A DNA stretch of 64,000 bases from Zavarzinia marina (GTDB lineage Bacteria > Pseudomonadota > Alphaproteobacteria > Zavarziniales > Zavarziniaceae), in NCBI RefSeq assembly GCF_021568905.1, contig NZ_JAKGSB010000003.1:248001-312000 (forward strand), given 5' to 3'. Each line of letters opens with the position of its first letter. Positions within the stretch are counted from its first letter, which is position 1. The notes below the pieces were generated by a model. The model had not been told where the DNA came from. It did not search any database and worked only from the letters and a program-made list of their open reading frames with translations. The position numbers and the translations under genes were made by a program. Shown one piece after another: positions 1 to 7,996 of this stretch.

Positions 1-715
1 CGACGAAGGTGAAGGGGCCGGTGCCGACCGGCTCCTGGTCGACCTTCTCGGGCGTGCCGGCCTTCAGCATGGCATCGGCATATTCGGCCGACAGGATGGC
101 GGCGAAATCCATGGCCAGATTGGCGATGAAGGGAGCGTTCGGCTTGGTCAGGACGAAGCGGACGGTATAGTCGTCGACCTTCTCGATCGAGCCGATCAGA
201 TCGGCCATGCCCATGTCGCCGAAGTAGTCGTAAGAGCCGCCGGAGACGCCGTGATAGGGGTTGTCCGCCTTCCACATGCGCTCGAACGAGAACAGCACGT
301 CGTCGGCGTTGAAGTCGCGCGTCGGGGTGAAGGTCTTGCTGGCATGGATCTTCACGCCCTGGCGCAGCTTGAATTCATAGGTCAGGCCGTCCTCGGAAAC
401 GGTCCAGGATTCGGCAAGGCCCGGGCGGGTCTGGGTGGTGCCCGGAATGAAGTCGATCAGCCGGTCGTAGACCGGACGCGCGGCATCGAAGGAGGTGCCG
501 GTGGTGTTGAGCTGCGGGTTGAAATTCTCGGGGCTGCCTTCCGAGCAGTAGACGAGGGTCTTCGCCGCCTGGGCCTGGCCGGCGAAACCGAAGCCCAGCG
601 CCGCGGCCGTCACGGCGGCGGTCGCCAGCGTCCGCATGGCTCCCGACGACTGCATACCCGACCGCGTGCCCGATCGCATTGTTGCCGTCCGCCCCATTTT
701 CGACCGTCGAGTCAT
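1..715 (-). CDS. ABC transporter substrate-binding protein, family 5 (peptide/DppA-like), 3' end cut by window
   Basis: Periplasmic binding protein of an oligopeptide/dipeptide-type ABC importer. About 238 codons are visible; the C-terminal half lies beyond base 1. The start ATG at 713-715 is preceded by GGAGG at 720-725. A long N-terminal leader with a hydrophobic stretch ends near AQAA, a likely signal peptidase site. The mature part begins KTLVYCSEGSPENFNPQL and continues with the family-5 pattern (YDRLIDF, AESWTVSEDGLTYEFKLRQGVKIH, DDVLFSFERM). The transporter's permease and ATPase genes are not in the window and probably lie to the left. The ligand cannot be told from sequence; peptides are the family default. 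Confidence 0.9.
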   Translation of the reverse strand, partial: MTRRSKMGRTATMRSGTRSGMQSSGAMRTLATAAVTAAALGFGFAGQAQAAKTLVYCSEGSPENFNPQLNTTGTSFDAARPVYDRLIDFIPGTTQTRPGLAESWTVSEDGLTYEFKLRQGVKIHASKTFTPTRDFNADDVLFSFERMWKADNPYHGVSGGSYDYFGDMGMADLIGSIEKVDDYTVRFVLTKPNAPFIANLAMDFAAILSAEYADAMLKAGTPEKVDQEPVGTGPFTFV

Positions 716-885
716 GATTCCCTCCGTGATGCCATCCCGGGGCAGGCGCCCTTCGCGCCGCCCGCGGGACAAAGACTAGATCCGTTCCGTTGATCGTGAC
801 GAGCGCATTTTTCCTCGCAATGCGCGATTTCACGCGATCATCGCGGGTATCGGCCCCACCGCCGCGGCCCCCGGCCGGTCCCCGA

Positions 886-921
886 GGCACCGGTCGGGGC
901 ACTGGTCGGGGCACTGGTCAA
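886..921. repeat. 12-bp tandem repeat, 3 copies
   Basis: GGCACCGGTCGG, GGCACTGGTCGG and GGCACTGGTCAA follow one another without a gap. They lie in the intergenic space between the divergent solute-binding-protein gene and the helical-repeat gene. No protein frame is supported here. Confidence 0.85.
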
Positions 922-979
922 GGCGGCGGCGAATGGGCATGATGTCGCCCCTGTTCCGGTTCTGCGGTTTCGCCTTCTC

Positions 980-2566
980 ATGCCTTCCTTCCTCGCTTCC
1001 GCCCGCCGTCTTCCGGTATTCGCCCTGGCCGCCGCGCTGCTCGTGCCGGGGGCCGGGGCGCAGGCGGCGGTTGCCGCCGTCAACCTGATCGAAACCGCCC
1101 TCGCCAGCGCGACCCAGATCCCCGATGTGAACGAACGCGGCCTGGTGGTTTCGACCATCGCCGAGGAACGGGCCAAGGCGGGTGACTGGGCGGCGGTCGA
1201 CGACATCATCGGCCGGATCGAGGACGCGCCGGTGCGCGACGACGCCCTGACCCAGGGGGCGCTGATCGCCGCCGGCAAGGGCGAGGCGGAGCGCGCCGCC
1301 GCCCTGGTCGGGCGGATCGTCGACAGCGACGGGCGGGGCGATGCCAGCGCCGCCGTCGCCTCGGCCCTGGTGCGCCAGGGCTCGGTCTCCGTCGGGATCG
1401 CGCTGGCCCGCGCCGTGGAGGATCCGGAACAGCGTTTCCGGGCCCTGGTGGAGGTCGCCCGCGCCATGGCCGGGCGGCGCGATCCGGCGGCCGGCCGCGT
1501 GCTGGACGATGCCGTGCGCCTGCTCGCCGTGATCGGCGATCCGGGCCTTCTCGGGCGGCTGCGCCAGACGGCGGCGGCGGCGGCGATCGACATGGCGGAC
1601 GTGCCCCGCGCGCTCGCCATCGCCGACAGTCTCGAGGAGGCGCAGCGCCGGCTCCAGGTCCTGCGCCGGGCGGCATTGCGCTTCGGCCAGAAGGGCCTGA
1701 GGCAGGGCGCGCTCACCGCCGCCGACCTCGTGCTCGATCATCTGGGAGAGGCGCCGGACGCGCGCGAGCAGGCCTTCATTCTCCTCGACATGGGGACCGC
1801 GCTCGGCCTCGCGGGGGACGACGGCAGGGCCCGCCAGGCCTTTGCCGGCGCGGTCGAGGCGGTGCGCGGCCAGACCCCCGAGACCCTGGACGAAATCGAG
1901 AGCATGGTGCCCGCCGCCGCCATTGCCGGCGGTCTCGTCGGCTATGGCATCGAGGCGGCGCGGGGCCGGTCCGACCCCATGGTGCGCGACATCGCGCTCC
2001 GCGGTGCCGTCGCCGCGCTGGCCGACCGCCACCGCCTGGCCGAGGCCCGCGCCGTGGTCGAGGAGATCACCGACGTCCAGACCCGCGATGCCGCCCTTCA
2101 GGCCGTGGTCGGCGGCGCCGCCGATGCGGGCGACCTGCCCATGGCGCTCGAGGCCTGCGAGGCGATCACGGGCCAGCAGGCGCGCCAGTCGGCGATCGGC
2201 GCGCTGGCCGAACTGCTCGCCCGCTCGGGGGATGCCGAGGGGGCTTTCCGCTCGCTGCAGCGCATGGCCGAATCGCCGGAGCGCGAGGATGTCGCTCTCG
2301 AACTCGCCAGCATCTTCGCCGAACGCGGCAGGGTCGACGCGGTGACCACCGCCGTCGCCGAACTCCAGAGCACGGGCAACCGCGACATCGGCGCCGCCAA
2401 TCTGGCGCTCGCCCAATTGGCGGCGGGCGATCTCGATGCCGCCTATGAGATCGGCCGCAATCTCGGCGAACCGACCCTGCGCGCCCTGGTCCTGGCGCGG
2501 ATCGCCACGGCGCTCGGCACCGGTACGCTGGAGGCCCCGCCGACGGAGACCGGCGCCAGCGAATGA
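980..2566 (+). CDS. Exported alpha-helical (TPR/HEAT-like) repeat protein
   Basis: 528 residues with an N-terminal signal peptide (hydrophobic core about residues 10-28, ending GAQAA). The rest is entirely short amphipathic helices in units of about 30-35 residues. They follow a loose pattern of AL-x-x-IA, then AG or GD, then AL-x-x-A-x-x-I-x-D (for example DVNERGLVVSTIAEERAKAGD and TRDAALQAVVGGAADAGDL). This resembles solenoid repeats used as protein-binding scaffolds. No catalytic motif is visible. It stands alone between divergent and convergent neighbours, so its role is unknown; a periplasmic scaffold is inference only. ATG at 980 was chosen because the signal peptide follows directly. 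Confidence 0.75.
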   Translation: MPSFLASARRLPVFALAAALLVPGAGAQAAVAAVNLIETALASATQIPDVNERGLVVSTIAEERAKAGDWAAVDDIIGRIEDAPVRDDALTQGALIAAGKGEAERAAALVGRIVDSDGRGDASAAVASALVRQGSVSVGIALARAVEDPEQRFRALVEVARAMAGRRDPAAGRVLDDAVRLLAVIGDPGLLGRLRQTAAAAAIDMADVPRALAIADSLEEAQRRLQVLRRAALRFGQKGLRQGALTAADLVLDHLGEAPDAREQAFILLDMGTALGLAGDDGRARQAFAGAVEAVRGQTPETLDEIESMVPAAAIAGGLVGYGIEAARGRSDPMVRDIALRGAVAALADRHRLAEARAVVEEITDVQTRDAALQAVVGGAADAGDLPMALEACEAITGQQARQSAIGALAELLARSGDAEGAFRSLQRMAESPEREDVALELASIFAERGRVDAVTTAVAELQSTGNRDIGAANLALAQLAAGDLDAAYEIGRNLGEPTLRALVLARIATALGTGTLEAPPTETGASE

Positions 2567-2593
2567 GGCCGGGGCCGGCGAATGAAACCGGCG
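2556..2593. repeat. 19-bp imperfect tandem duplication over a stop codon
   Basis: CCAGCGAATGAGGCCGGGG is followed by CCGGCGAATGAAACCGGCG. The first copy contains the stop codon of the helical-repeat gene (2564-2566); the second runs up to the end of the convergent lipoprotein gene. Confidence 0.7.
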
Positions 2594-2594
2594 C

Positions 2595-3071
2595 TCAGGG
2601 AACCTGTTCTTCTTCCGTTTCGTCCTCGGGCCTGGACGGCAGGGCATAGAGATCGACGGGCGGGGGCGGCGTGACCGCCACCGAGGGCGGCACGAAACTG
2701 TCGACGCAGAACAGGATGTTGCCGCCGCCGACGATGCCGTCGACCTTGCCGCCCGGGCCGACCAGGGCGGTGACGTCGCATTGCTGATCGACGGCCTCGC
2801 CCTTGACCATCACTTCGCCCTTGCGGCGCCAGACCGCGATCTTGCCGCCGTCGCTGCTGTCGCGCTGCTGGGTCGGCGGGCCCAATTCGTCGATCATGCG
2901 GGTCAGGGGGCCGCCGTGATAGCGTTCCATGTGGTCACCGAAAGCGGCGCGGGCGGGCGCCGTCACGTCCGGCGCGGGTTGCGGTGCCGGCGCCGGGCGA
3001 GGCTTGGCGCAGGCTCCGGTCATCAGGGCGGCGCAAAGGACGGCGAAGGACAGGACGGGGAACGAATGCAA
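2595..3071 (-). CDS. Small proline-rich lipoprotein, unknown function
   Basis: 158 residues. The signal peptide ends in the lipobox LMTGAC, so the protein is predicted to be lipidated at Cys20. A proline/alanine linker (residues 22-45) is followed by a domain with the pattern LTRMIDELGPPTQQRDSSDGGKIAVWRR and a pair of cysteines (QQCDVT, ILFCVDS). The layout resembles small outer-membrane-assembly (SmpA-like) lipoproteins, but I cannot assign a family. It converges on the helical-repeat gene with a gap of 28 bases. Confidence 0.75.
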   Translation of the reverse strand: MHSFPVLSFAVLCAALMTGACAKPRPAPAPQPAPDVTAPARAAFGDHMERYHGGPLTRMIDELGPPTQQRDSSDGGKIAVWRRKGEVMVKGEAVDQQCDVTALVGPGGKVDGIVGGGNILFCVDSFVPPSVAVTPPPPVDLYALPSRPEDETEEEQVP

Positions 3072-3224
3072 GGCGGCCTCGAGCGGGAATGACGGAACCT
3101 AGCCGCTCGCCGCCCGTCCCGGAAGGCCTCTTGTCGCGAAGGAACGGTGCCGCGACAATGCGGGCCGTGCAATGGAGACCGCGGGAACCGAGGGAAGCGG
3201 TGGGGCCAGGGGGATTTCGGGCCG

Positions 3225-4046
3225 GTGATCGCGCAAATCGTCGATGAACTCGCCGCGCAGCCGGCGGGCCCGGTCCTGGTGGCACTGATGATCGACCGCC
3301 TGTGGCCGCGCCGCCGCGCGCTGGCCCCCCGGCCGGTGACGCGGGCGGTCGAGGACCTGACGCGCCGGTTGAACCGGCCCGAACGGCCGGTGGAGACGCG
3401 GCAGTCCCGGGGCTTCCTGTTGTGGGCCGTGGTGGCGCTGGCGGCGCTCGCCTGCGGGCGGGTGCTGGCGGAAGGCCTGTCCCATTGGGCGGGGCGCGAC
3501 ATCGCGCTGGGTGTCGAGATCCTGCTGCTGGCCGCTGGCATCGGCTTTCAGGGCGCGCGGGCGGCGGCACGGCGCGCCGTCGCCGGGGTCGAGGGCATGG
3601 CGCCCGGCCGCGCGGTTCAGGTCGGCCGGGTCGCCTGCGACCGGCTGGCGCTGCGTTTTTCCGACGGCGTGGTGGGGATCACGCTCGGCTACATGCTGCT
3701 GGGCCTGCCCGGCGCCTTCCTGGTGAAGGCGGGGCAATGGCTGGTCGAAGGGCTCGAAACCGTGCCGGAGGATCGCTTCGTCCTGGCCGTCCGGGCGGCC
3801 CATGGCATCGTCACGGCCCCGGCGTCCTTCCTCGCCGCCCTGCTGATCGGCTTCGGCCGCTGGCCGGGGCCGGCGTTGCTGCCGCCGCCGGCGGTGCGGG
3901 CCCTCGGTGCCTCGCTCGACGCCGCCGGGCTGGTGGCGACGGTGCCCGCCGCCCGATTGGCGGGGGCCCGGACCCTGGTGGACCGGGCCCACGCGCTCTG
4001 GTTCGTGCTGCTGCTCGCGGGCAGCGTCGCGGCCGCCCTGCTCTAG
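3225..4046 (+). CDS. CobD/CbiB-like integral membrane protein
   Basis: The C-terminal two thirds match the CobD/CbiB family (adenosylcobinamide-phosphate synthesis). Visible landmarks are LMIDRLWPR near the N-terminus, then FSDGVVGITLGYMLLGLPGAFLVKAGQWL, close to the family's FSDGVVAPLFWYxxxGLPGxxxYKAxNT, and a following PASFLAALLI segment. Several hydrophobic segments fit a membrane protein. The start is set at GTG 3225, with a G-rich ribosome site at 3208-3214. An ATG at 3147 is in frame but gives an implausible N-terminus. No other cobalamin gene is nearby, and the family DSM signature after the lysine reads LEG here, so a true CobD activity is doubtful. Confidence 0.6.
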   Translation: MIAQIVDELAAQPAGPVLVALMIDRLWPRRRALAPRPVTRAVEDLTRRLNRPERPVETRQSRGFLLWAVVALAALACGRVLAEGLSHWAGRDIALGVEILLLAAGIGFQGARAAARRAVAGVEGMAPGRAVQVGRVACDRLALRFSDGVVGITLGYMLLGLPGAFLVKAGQWLVEGLETVPEDRFVLAVRAAHGIVTAPASFLAALLIGFGRWPGPALLPPPAVRALGASLDAAGLVATVPAARLAGARTLVDRAHALWFVLLLAGSVAAALL

Positions 4047-4047
4047 G

Positions 4048-4749
4048 TCAGGCGCGGGCGGCCCGGACCAGGGCGGCCTTCAGGGCATTGGCGCCCGCAT
4101 TGTCGACCAGGCGGTTGACCACGATGTCGCGCGGGTTCACCGCCTTGCCGTAATAGGCCCGGTTCCAGCTCTCGGCCGAGAGGATGCCGGCGCCCTCGAG
4201 CGAAGCCCCCGCGAAGAGACCCTTCGAGCGGGCATAGGAATAGATGTCGGCGCGGAAATTGGTGGTGGTCGCCGCCTCGACGCCGGTGCCGACCGGGCCG
4301 ACCGCGACCGAGGCGTCGGCGCCCAGCTTCATCTCGTTCTTCAGGATGGCTTCGAGGCCGCGCGCATTGTTGATGACCAGCACGACTTCCGACGATTGGG
4401 CGCCGACCTGCAGGCCGACGGACCCGGCGGCCAGCGTGTAGAAGGCGGGCGCCGACCAGCTGCCGTTCGAGGCGCTGCGGCCCAGCAGCAGGCCGTCGCC
4501 GCCAGAACCGCCGATGATGAAACCGGCCTTCAGGAGCTGCGGCACCACGAGACAGCCGTGAGAGCGGGCCAGGAAGGCACGCATGTCGCCGTAGGAAGGT
4601 TCCTGACCGAGGCTGTCGATGGTGATGCGCGCCCGGTCCACCAGTTCCTGCTGTTCGCTGGCGGCGAAGGCGGGGGCGGCGGCGACGCCTGCGATGGTGA
4701 TGGCGGTGATCGCGCCGCCCATCAGGTCGCGCCGCGAGATCGTCTGCAT
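4048..4749 (-). CDS. Exported SYLF (Ysc84) domain lipid-binding protein
   Basis: 233 residues. The N-terminus MQTISRRDLMGG followed by a hydrophobic stretch resembles a Tat-type signal ending AFAAS. The SYLF domain follows, with GCLVVPQLLKAGFIIGG, SAPAFYTLAAGSVGLQVGAQSSEVVLVI, NNARGLEAIL and GLFAGASLEGAGI all typical. SYLF proteins bind phosphoinositides in eukaryotes; bacterial members are exported with undefined roles. ATG at 4749 has AAGGAA upstream. Its stop lies 1 base beyond that of the convergent CobD-like gene. Confidence 0.88.
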   Translation of the reverse strand: MQTISRRDLMGGAITAITIAGVAAAPAFAASEQQELVDRARITIDSLGQEPSYGDMRAFLARSHGCLVVPQLLKAGFIIGGSGGDGLLLGRSASNGSWSAPAFYTLAAGSVGLQVGAQSSEVVLVINNARGLEAILKNEMKLGADASVAVGPVGTGVEAATTTNFRADIYSYARSKGLFAGASLEGAGILSAESWNRAYYGKAVNPRDIVVNRLVDNAGANALKAALVRAARA

Positions 4750-4810
4750 GTCGGTATTCCTTCCGTTTCCTCGATATGATTAGAAAACCGGCGATCGCAT
4801 CCGGTTCCCG

Positions 4811-5596
4811 TCATTCTCCCATCTGCAACAGGCGGCCGTTCCGGCGCGCGGCGCCATGAAAGCCGAGAAACGCGGCAATCCCAAGGCCGAGATAAACCAG
4901 ATCGAGGAGCGCCCCCATCACCAGGTGATGCGGATCCAGGGTGCCGTCCAGCAGCAGGGCGCGCATGCCCTCGAAGACATGGGTCGACGGCAGGGCCAGC
5001 GCGATCGGATGCAGGAATTCGGGCAGCACCGCGACCGGATAGAACACCGCCGACAGCGGCGCGATGGCGAAGACGAGGCCCCAGGCCAGCGCCTCCGCCC
5101 CGAGGCCGACGCGCATGATCAGCCCGGCGATGAAGAAGGACACGGCCCAGCCCATGGCCATCAGGATGGCGAAGAATGCGGCCAGCGCCAGACCCATGCC
5201 GTAGACGGAATAGCCGAAGAACCAGATCGCCAGCAGGCTGGTCGGGATCATGCCGACCAGGGTGCGGAGCAGGCCGACGAAGGCCAGCGCCAGCATCATC
5301 TCGACCGGGCGCAGCGGACTCGCCAGCAGATGGCCGAGGTTGCGGGAATACATTTCCTCGAGAAAGGACATGGTGGTGCCCAATTGGGCGCGCAGCAGCA
5401 CGTCCCACAGGATCGCGGCGCCGAGAAGCGCGGCCACGCCCTGCAGCGCGGGGCCGTTCACGGGGGTGAGGAACAGGGTGATGAAGCCCCAGGTCAGCAT
5501 CTGCACGGTCGGCCAGTAGACGAGATCGATCAGCCGCGGCCAGGACGAGCGCAACAGATACCAGTGACGGAGCGCAAGGGCGCCGATCCGGCCCAT
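4811..5596 (-). CDS. ABC-2 type transporter permease
   Basis: 261 residues with six predicted membrane segments and the ABC-2 (COG0842, NodJ-like) layout: MGRIGALALRHWYLLRSSWPRL, LWDVLLRAQ, then SPLRPVEMMLA. It is the membrane partner of the ATPase gene just upstream. Its ATG (5596-5594) overlaps the ATPase stop codon as TGATG, a sign of translational coupling, and this fixes the start. The pair is an exporter; the substrate (drug, polysaccharide or lipid) cannot be told. Confidence 0.88.
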   Translation of the reverse strand: MGRIGALALRHWYLLRSSWPRLIDLVYWPTVQMLTWGFITLFLTPVNGPALQGVAALLGAAILWDVLLRAQLGTTMSFLEEMYSRNLGHLLASPLRPVEMMLALAFVGLLRTLVGMIPTSLLAIWFFGYSVYGMGLALAAFFAILMAMGWAVSFFIAGLIMRVGLGAEALAWGLVFAIAPLSAVFYPVAVLPEFLHPIALALPSTHVFEGMRALLLDGTLDPHHLVMGALLDLVYLGLGIAAFLGFHGAARRNGRLLQMGE

Positions 5597-6420
5597 CACG
5601 GCGAAATCCCTCCGTCCTGCCGGCCCGGGCCGCCGCCGATGTCGCGTCCACGGGCGATGTCGAGGAAGACCGCCTCCAGATCGTCGCGGCCATAGCGGGC
5701 CAGCAGGCCGGCCGGCGTGTCGTGGTCGACCACCTTGCCCTGGCGCATCATGAGGACGTCGGCGCACAGCCGCTCCACCTCGGCCATATTGTGGGAGGCG
5801 AGCAGGATGGCGGCCCCGCTCTCGCGCTGATAGTCGAGGAGATAGCGCCGCACCCAGTCCGCCGTGTCGGGATCGAGGGAGGCGGTCGGCTCGTCGAGGA
5901 GGAGAAGGCGCGGCCGGTTGATCAGGGCCTTGGCCAGCGCGACGCGCGTGCGCTGGCCGGCCGACAGCCGCCCGGTCGGCCGGCGCAGCAGATCGCTCAG
6001 GTCCAGCCGCTCCGCCATTTCGGCGACCCGGCGGCGCGGCTCGGCCACGCCATAGAGGCGGGCGAAGACCGTCAGGTTCTCCGCCACCGTCAGGCGGTGC
6101 GGCAGATCGACGTAGGGGGAGGAGAAATTCATCGCCGCGCGCGCCTTCGACGGCGCCGCGGCCATGTCCGCGCCTTCGAGCCGGATGGTGCCGGCGGTCG
6201 GCGCGACGAGGCCCAGGATCATGGCGATCAGGGTGGTCTTGCCGGCGCCATTGCCGCCCAGAAGCCCGGTGACGGTGCCGGGCGCGATGCCGAAACTGAC
6301 GCCGTCCACCGCCTTCACGGGCCCGAAATGCTTCACCAGGCCGTCGACCGCAAGGACCGGGGACGCCAAAGCGGTGGGCGATGCGGAATCGGGTATGGGC
6401 TCGGGGGCGGCGTCGGACAC
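5596..6420 (-). CDS. ABC-2 type transporter ATPase
   Basis: 274 residues. Walker A GGNGAGKTT, signature LSAGQ, Walker B LLLLDEPTASLD and the switch histidine in LLASHNMAEVERL are all present. Residues 1-20 are a proline/alanine-rich tail before the ABC fold starts at VLAVDGLVKHFG. The start is a GTG at 6420 with no strong ribosome site, so the true start could be slightly internal. It forms a two-gene exporter operon with the permease. Confidence 0.9.
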   Translation of the reverse strand: MSDAAPEPIPDSASPTALASPVLAVDGLVKHFGPVKAVDGVSFGIAPGTVTGLLGGNGAGKTTLIAMILGLVAPTAGTIRLEGADMAAAPSKARAAMNFSSPYVDLPHRLTVAENLTVFARLYGVAEPRRRVAEMAERLDLSDLLRRPTGRLSAGQRTRVALAKALINRPRLLLLDEPTASLDPDTADWVRRYLLDYQRESGAAILLASHNMAEVERLCADVLMMRQGKVVDHDTPAGLLARYGRDDLEAVFLDIARGRDIGGGPGRQDGGISP

Positions 6421-6554
6421 GCCTGCATGATGCCAAAGGGCGCATACCGTGCAAGGCCGGATACCCCGCCAAGGTCGACGTCCGGCGGGATTGGCGGGAA
6501 CGCCCGGATTGGATATGGTGCGCGAAAGCTGATCGCGTTTGCAGGGGTGTATCC

Positions 6555-7514
6555 ATGGCCGACAGGCTGGTGACGGTATTCGGTGGTTCCGGTTTCGTCG
6601 GGCGCTACGTCGTCAAACGGCTGGCCAAGAAGGGCTGGCGCGTGCGGGTCGCGGTACGCCGCCCGCAGGAAGCGGGCTTCCTGCGCCCCATGGGCGACGT
6701 CGGGCAGGTCGTCCTGGTCCAGGCCAACGTGCGCCACGGGCCGTCCATCAAGGCGGCGGTCGAGGGCGCGGACGCGGTCATCAATCTGGTCGGCATCCTG
6801 TCGGAGACCAGCAGCCAGAGCTTCCACATGGTCCAGGCCGAAGGCGCGAAGCGCGTCGCCCTGGCGGCCCGGGAAGCCGGCGTCGCGCGCTTCGTCCAGA
6901 TGTCGGCGATCGGTGCCGATCCCCAGTCCGAATCCGAATACGCCCGCACCAAGGCCATGGGCGAGACGGCGGTGAAGGAAGCCTTCCCCGGCGCCGCCAT
7001 CGTGCGCGCCTCGCTGATCTTCGGGCCGGAGGACAAGTTCTTCAACCGCTTCGCCAATATGGTGCGCTACGTCCCCGCGCTGCCCCTGATCGGCGGCGGC
7101 GAGACCAGGTTCCAGCCCGTCTATGTCGGCGACGTCGCGGATGCCGTCGTGGCCCTGGCCGAGGGCGAGGTCGCCCCGGCCGAAACGCCCTTCGAACTGG
7201 GCGGGCCCACGGTCTACAGCTTCCGCGAACTGATGGAAGTGATCCTGAAGGCGACCGAGCGCAAGGCCGCGCTGATCTCCGTGCCCTGGGCCATCGCGCG
7301 CATGCAGGCCGCCGCCATCGGCTGGCTGCCCGGCGCCCCGATCACGACCGACCAGGTGAAGCTGCTCGAGACGGACAATGTGGTGGCGGAGGGCGCGCCC
7401 GGGTTCGAGGCTTTCGGCATCACTCCGGATTCCGTCGAGGCGATCGTGCCGGCCTATCTGATCCGTTTCCGCAAGACCGGGCAGTACAGCACGCCGAGCG
7501 CGGCCGAAGGCTGA
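6555..7514 (+). CDS. NDUFA9-like NAD(P)-binding protein (complex I accessory type, atypical SDR)
   Basis: 319 residues. The N-terminal Rossmann motif VTVFGGSGFVGRYVVKRLAKKGW and ADAVINLVGIL, then QMSAIGADPQSESEYARTKAMGE, are the signature of the NDUFA9/39-kDa complex I subunit group of atypical SDRs. Alphaproteobacteria usually carry this gene outside the nuo operon; a role in complex I assembly or ubiquinone metabolism is proposed for the family. ATG 6555 was chosen over the upstream in-frame ATG at 6381, because AGGGG lies at 6543-6547 and the Rossmann fold starts at residue 5. Confidence 0.85.
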   Translation: MADRLVTVFGGSGFVGRYVVKRLAKKGWRVRVAVRRPQEAGFLRPMGDVGQVVLVQANVRHGPSIKAAVEGADAVINLVGILSETSSQSFHMVQAEGAKRVALAAREAGVARFVQMSAIGADPQSESEYARTKAMGETAVKEAFPGAAIVRASLIFGPEDKFFNRFANMVRYVPALPLIGGGETRFQPVYVGDVADAVVALAEGEVAPAETPFELGGPTVYSFRELMEVILKATERKAALISVPWAIARMQAAAIGWLPGAPITTDQVKLLETDNVVAEGAPGFEAFGITPDSVEAIVPAYLIRFRKTGQYSTPSAAEG

Positions 7515-7535
7515 CCCGGCGCCGTTCGCCGATCG

Positions 7536-7570
7536 GGCCGCCCGAAGCCAGCCGCTTCGGGCGGCCTTTT
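7536..7570 (+). terminator. Rho-independent terminator after the NDUFA9-like gene
   Basis: A perfect 13-bp stem, GGCCGCCCGAAGC pairing with GCTTCGGGCGGCC (7536-7548 and 7554-7566), has a 5-base loop and is followed by TTTT at 7567-7570. Confidence 0.92.
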
Positions 7571-7931
7571 CGTTTTGGCGGCAGGAATTTTGCGTCTGCG
7601 AATGATGTCGCGCGAAACAGGCTCGACGGTTTCCGAAAAATCGTTTCAAATCAAGGCTGTCGGGCCCGCCGGCCGGGGTGGGGCCGGTTCTGCCGCGCCG
7701 CGATATAGTTCTCATTTCGGTACTATTTTTGCCTAAAATCTGATCGCTGCAGCCGATAACCTGTGCGTTCTTCGGAAAATAGGTCAGTAAAGTTTCCCTA
7801 AAGCTGATTTTTTGCTTTGCGATCGGAAAAATTGCGCGTATCTACGAACCATATCCGGCGGCCCGCCCCCGGGAAGCCGTGACGTGCGCGCCGCGCCGAC
7901 GGCGCTTCCCGATGGTGCAGGGGCCGCGCAG

Positions 7932-7970
7932 ACAGGGCCGGCAAACAGCGCCGGCGAACAGGGCCGATCG
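7932..7970. repeat. 13-bp tandem repeat, 3 copies, in the gltD leader
   Basis: ACAGGGCCGGCAA, ACAGCGCCGGCGA and ACAGGGCCGATCG are contiguous, ending 26 bases before the gltD start codon. Confidence 0.8.
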
Positions 7971-7996
7971 ACACTTTGGGCCGTGAGGAGTGCGCC

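Larger units (their letters stand above)
7515..7996. other. Intergenic region before gltDB
   Basis: 482 bases with no convincing gene. It holds the terminator of the preceding gene at 7536-7570, then a stretch less G+C-rich than its surroundings (about 7600-7850) that is the likely gltDB promoter region, and a 13-bp triplicated repeat at 7932-7970 just before the gltD ribosome site. No sigma-54 -24/-12 element could be recognised with confidence. Confidence 0.6.

Noticed and set aside
830-2647. 605-codon minus-strand frame opposite the helical-repeat gene
   Set aside because: Low-complexity Arg/Gly/Asp-rich translation, no signal or motif; the plus-strand frame has a signal peptide and regular repeats.
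7515-7996. Sigma-54 promoter for gltDB
   Set aside because: No convincing TGGCAC-N5-TTGC element was found by eye.
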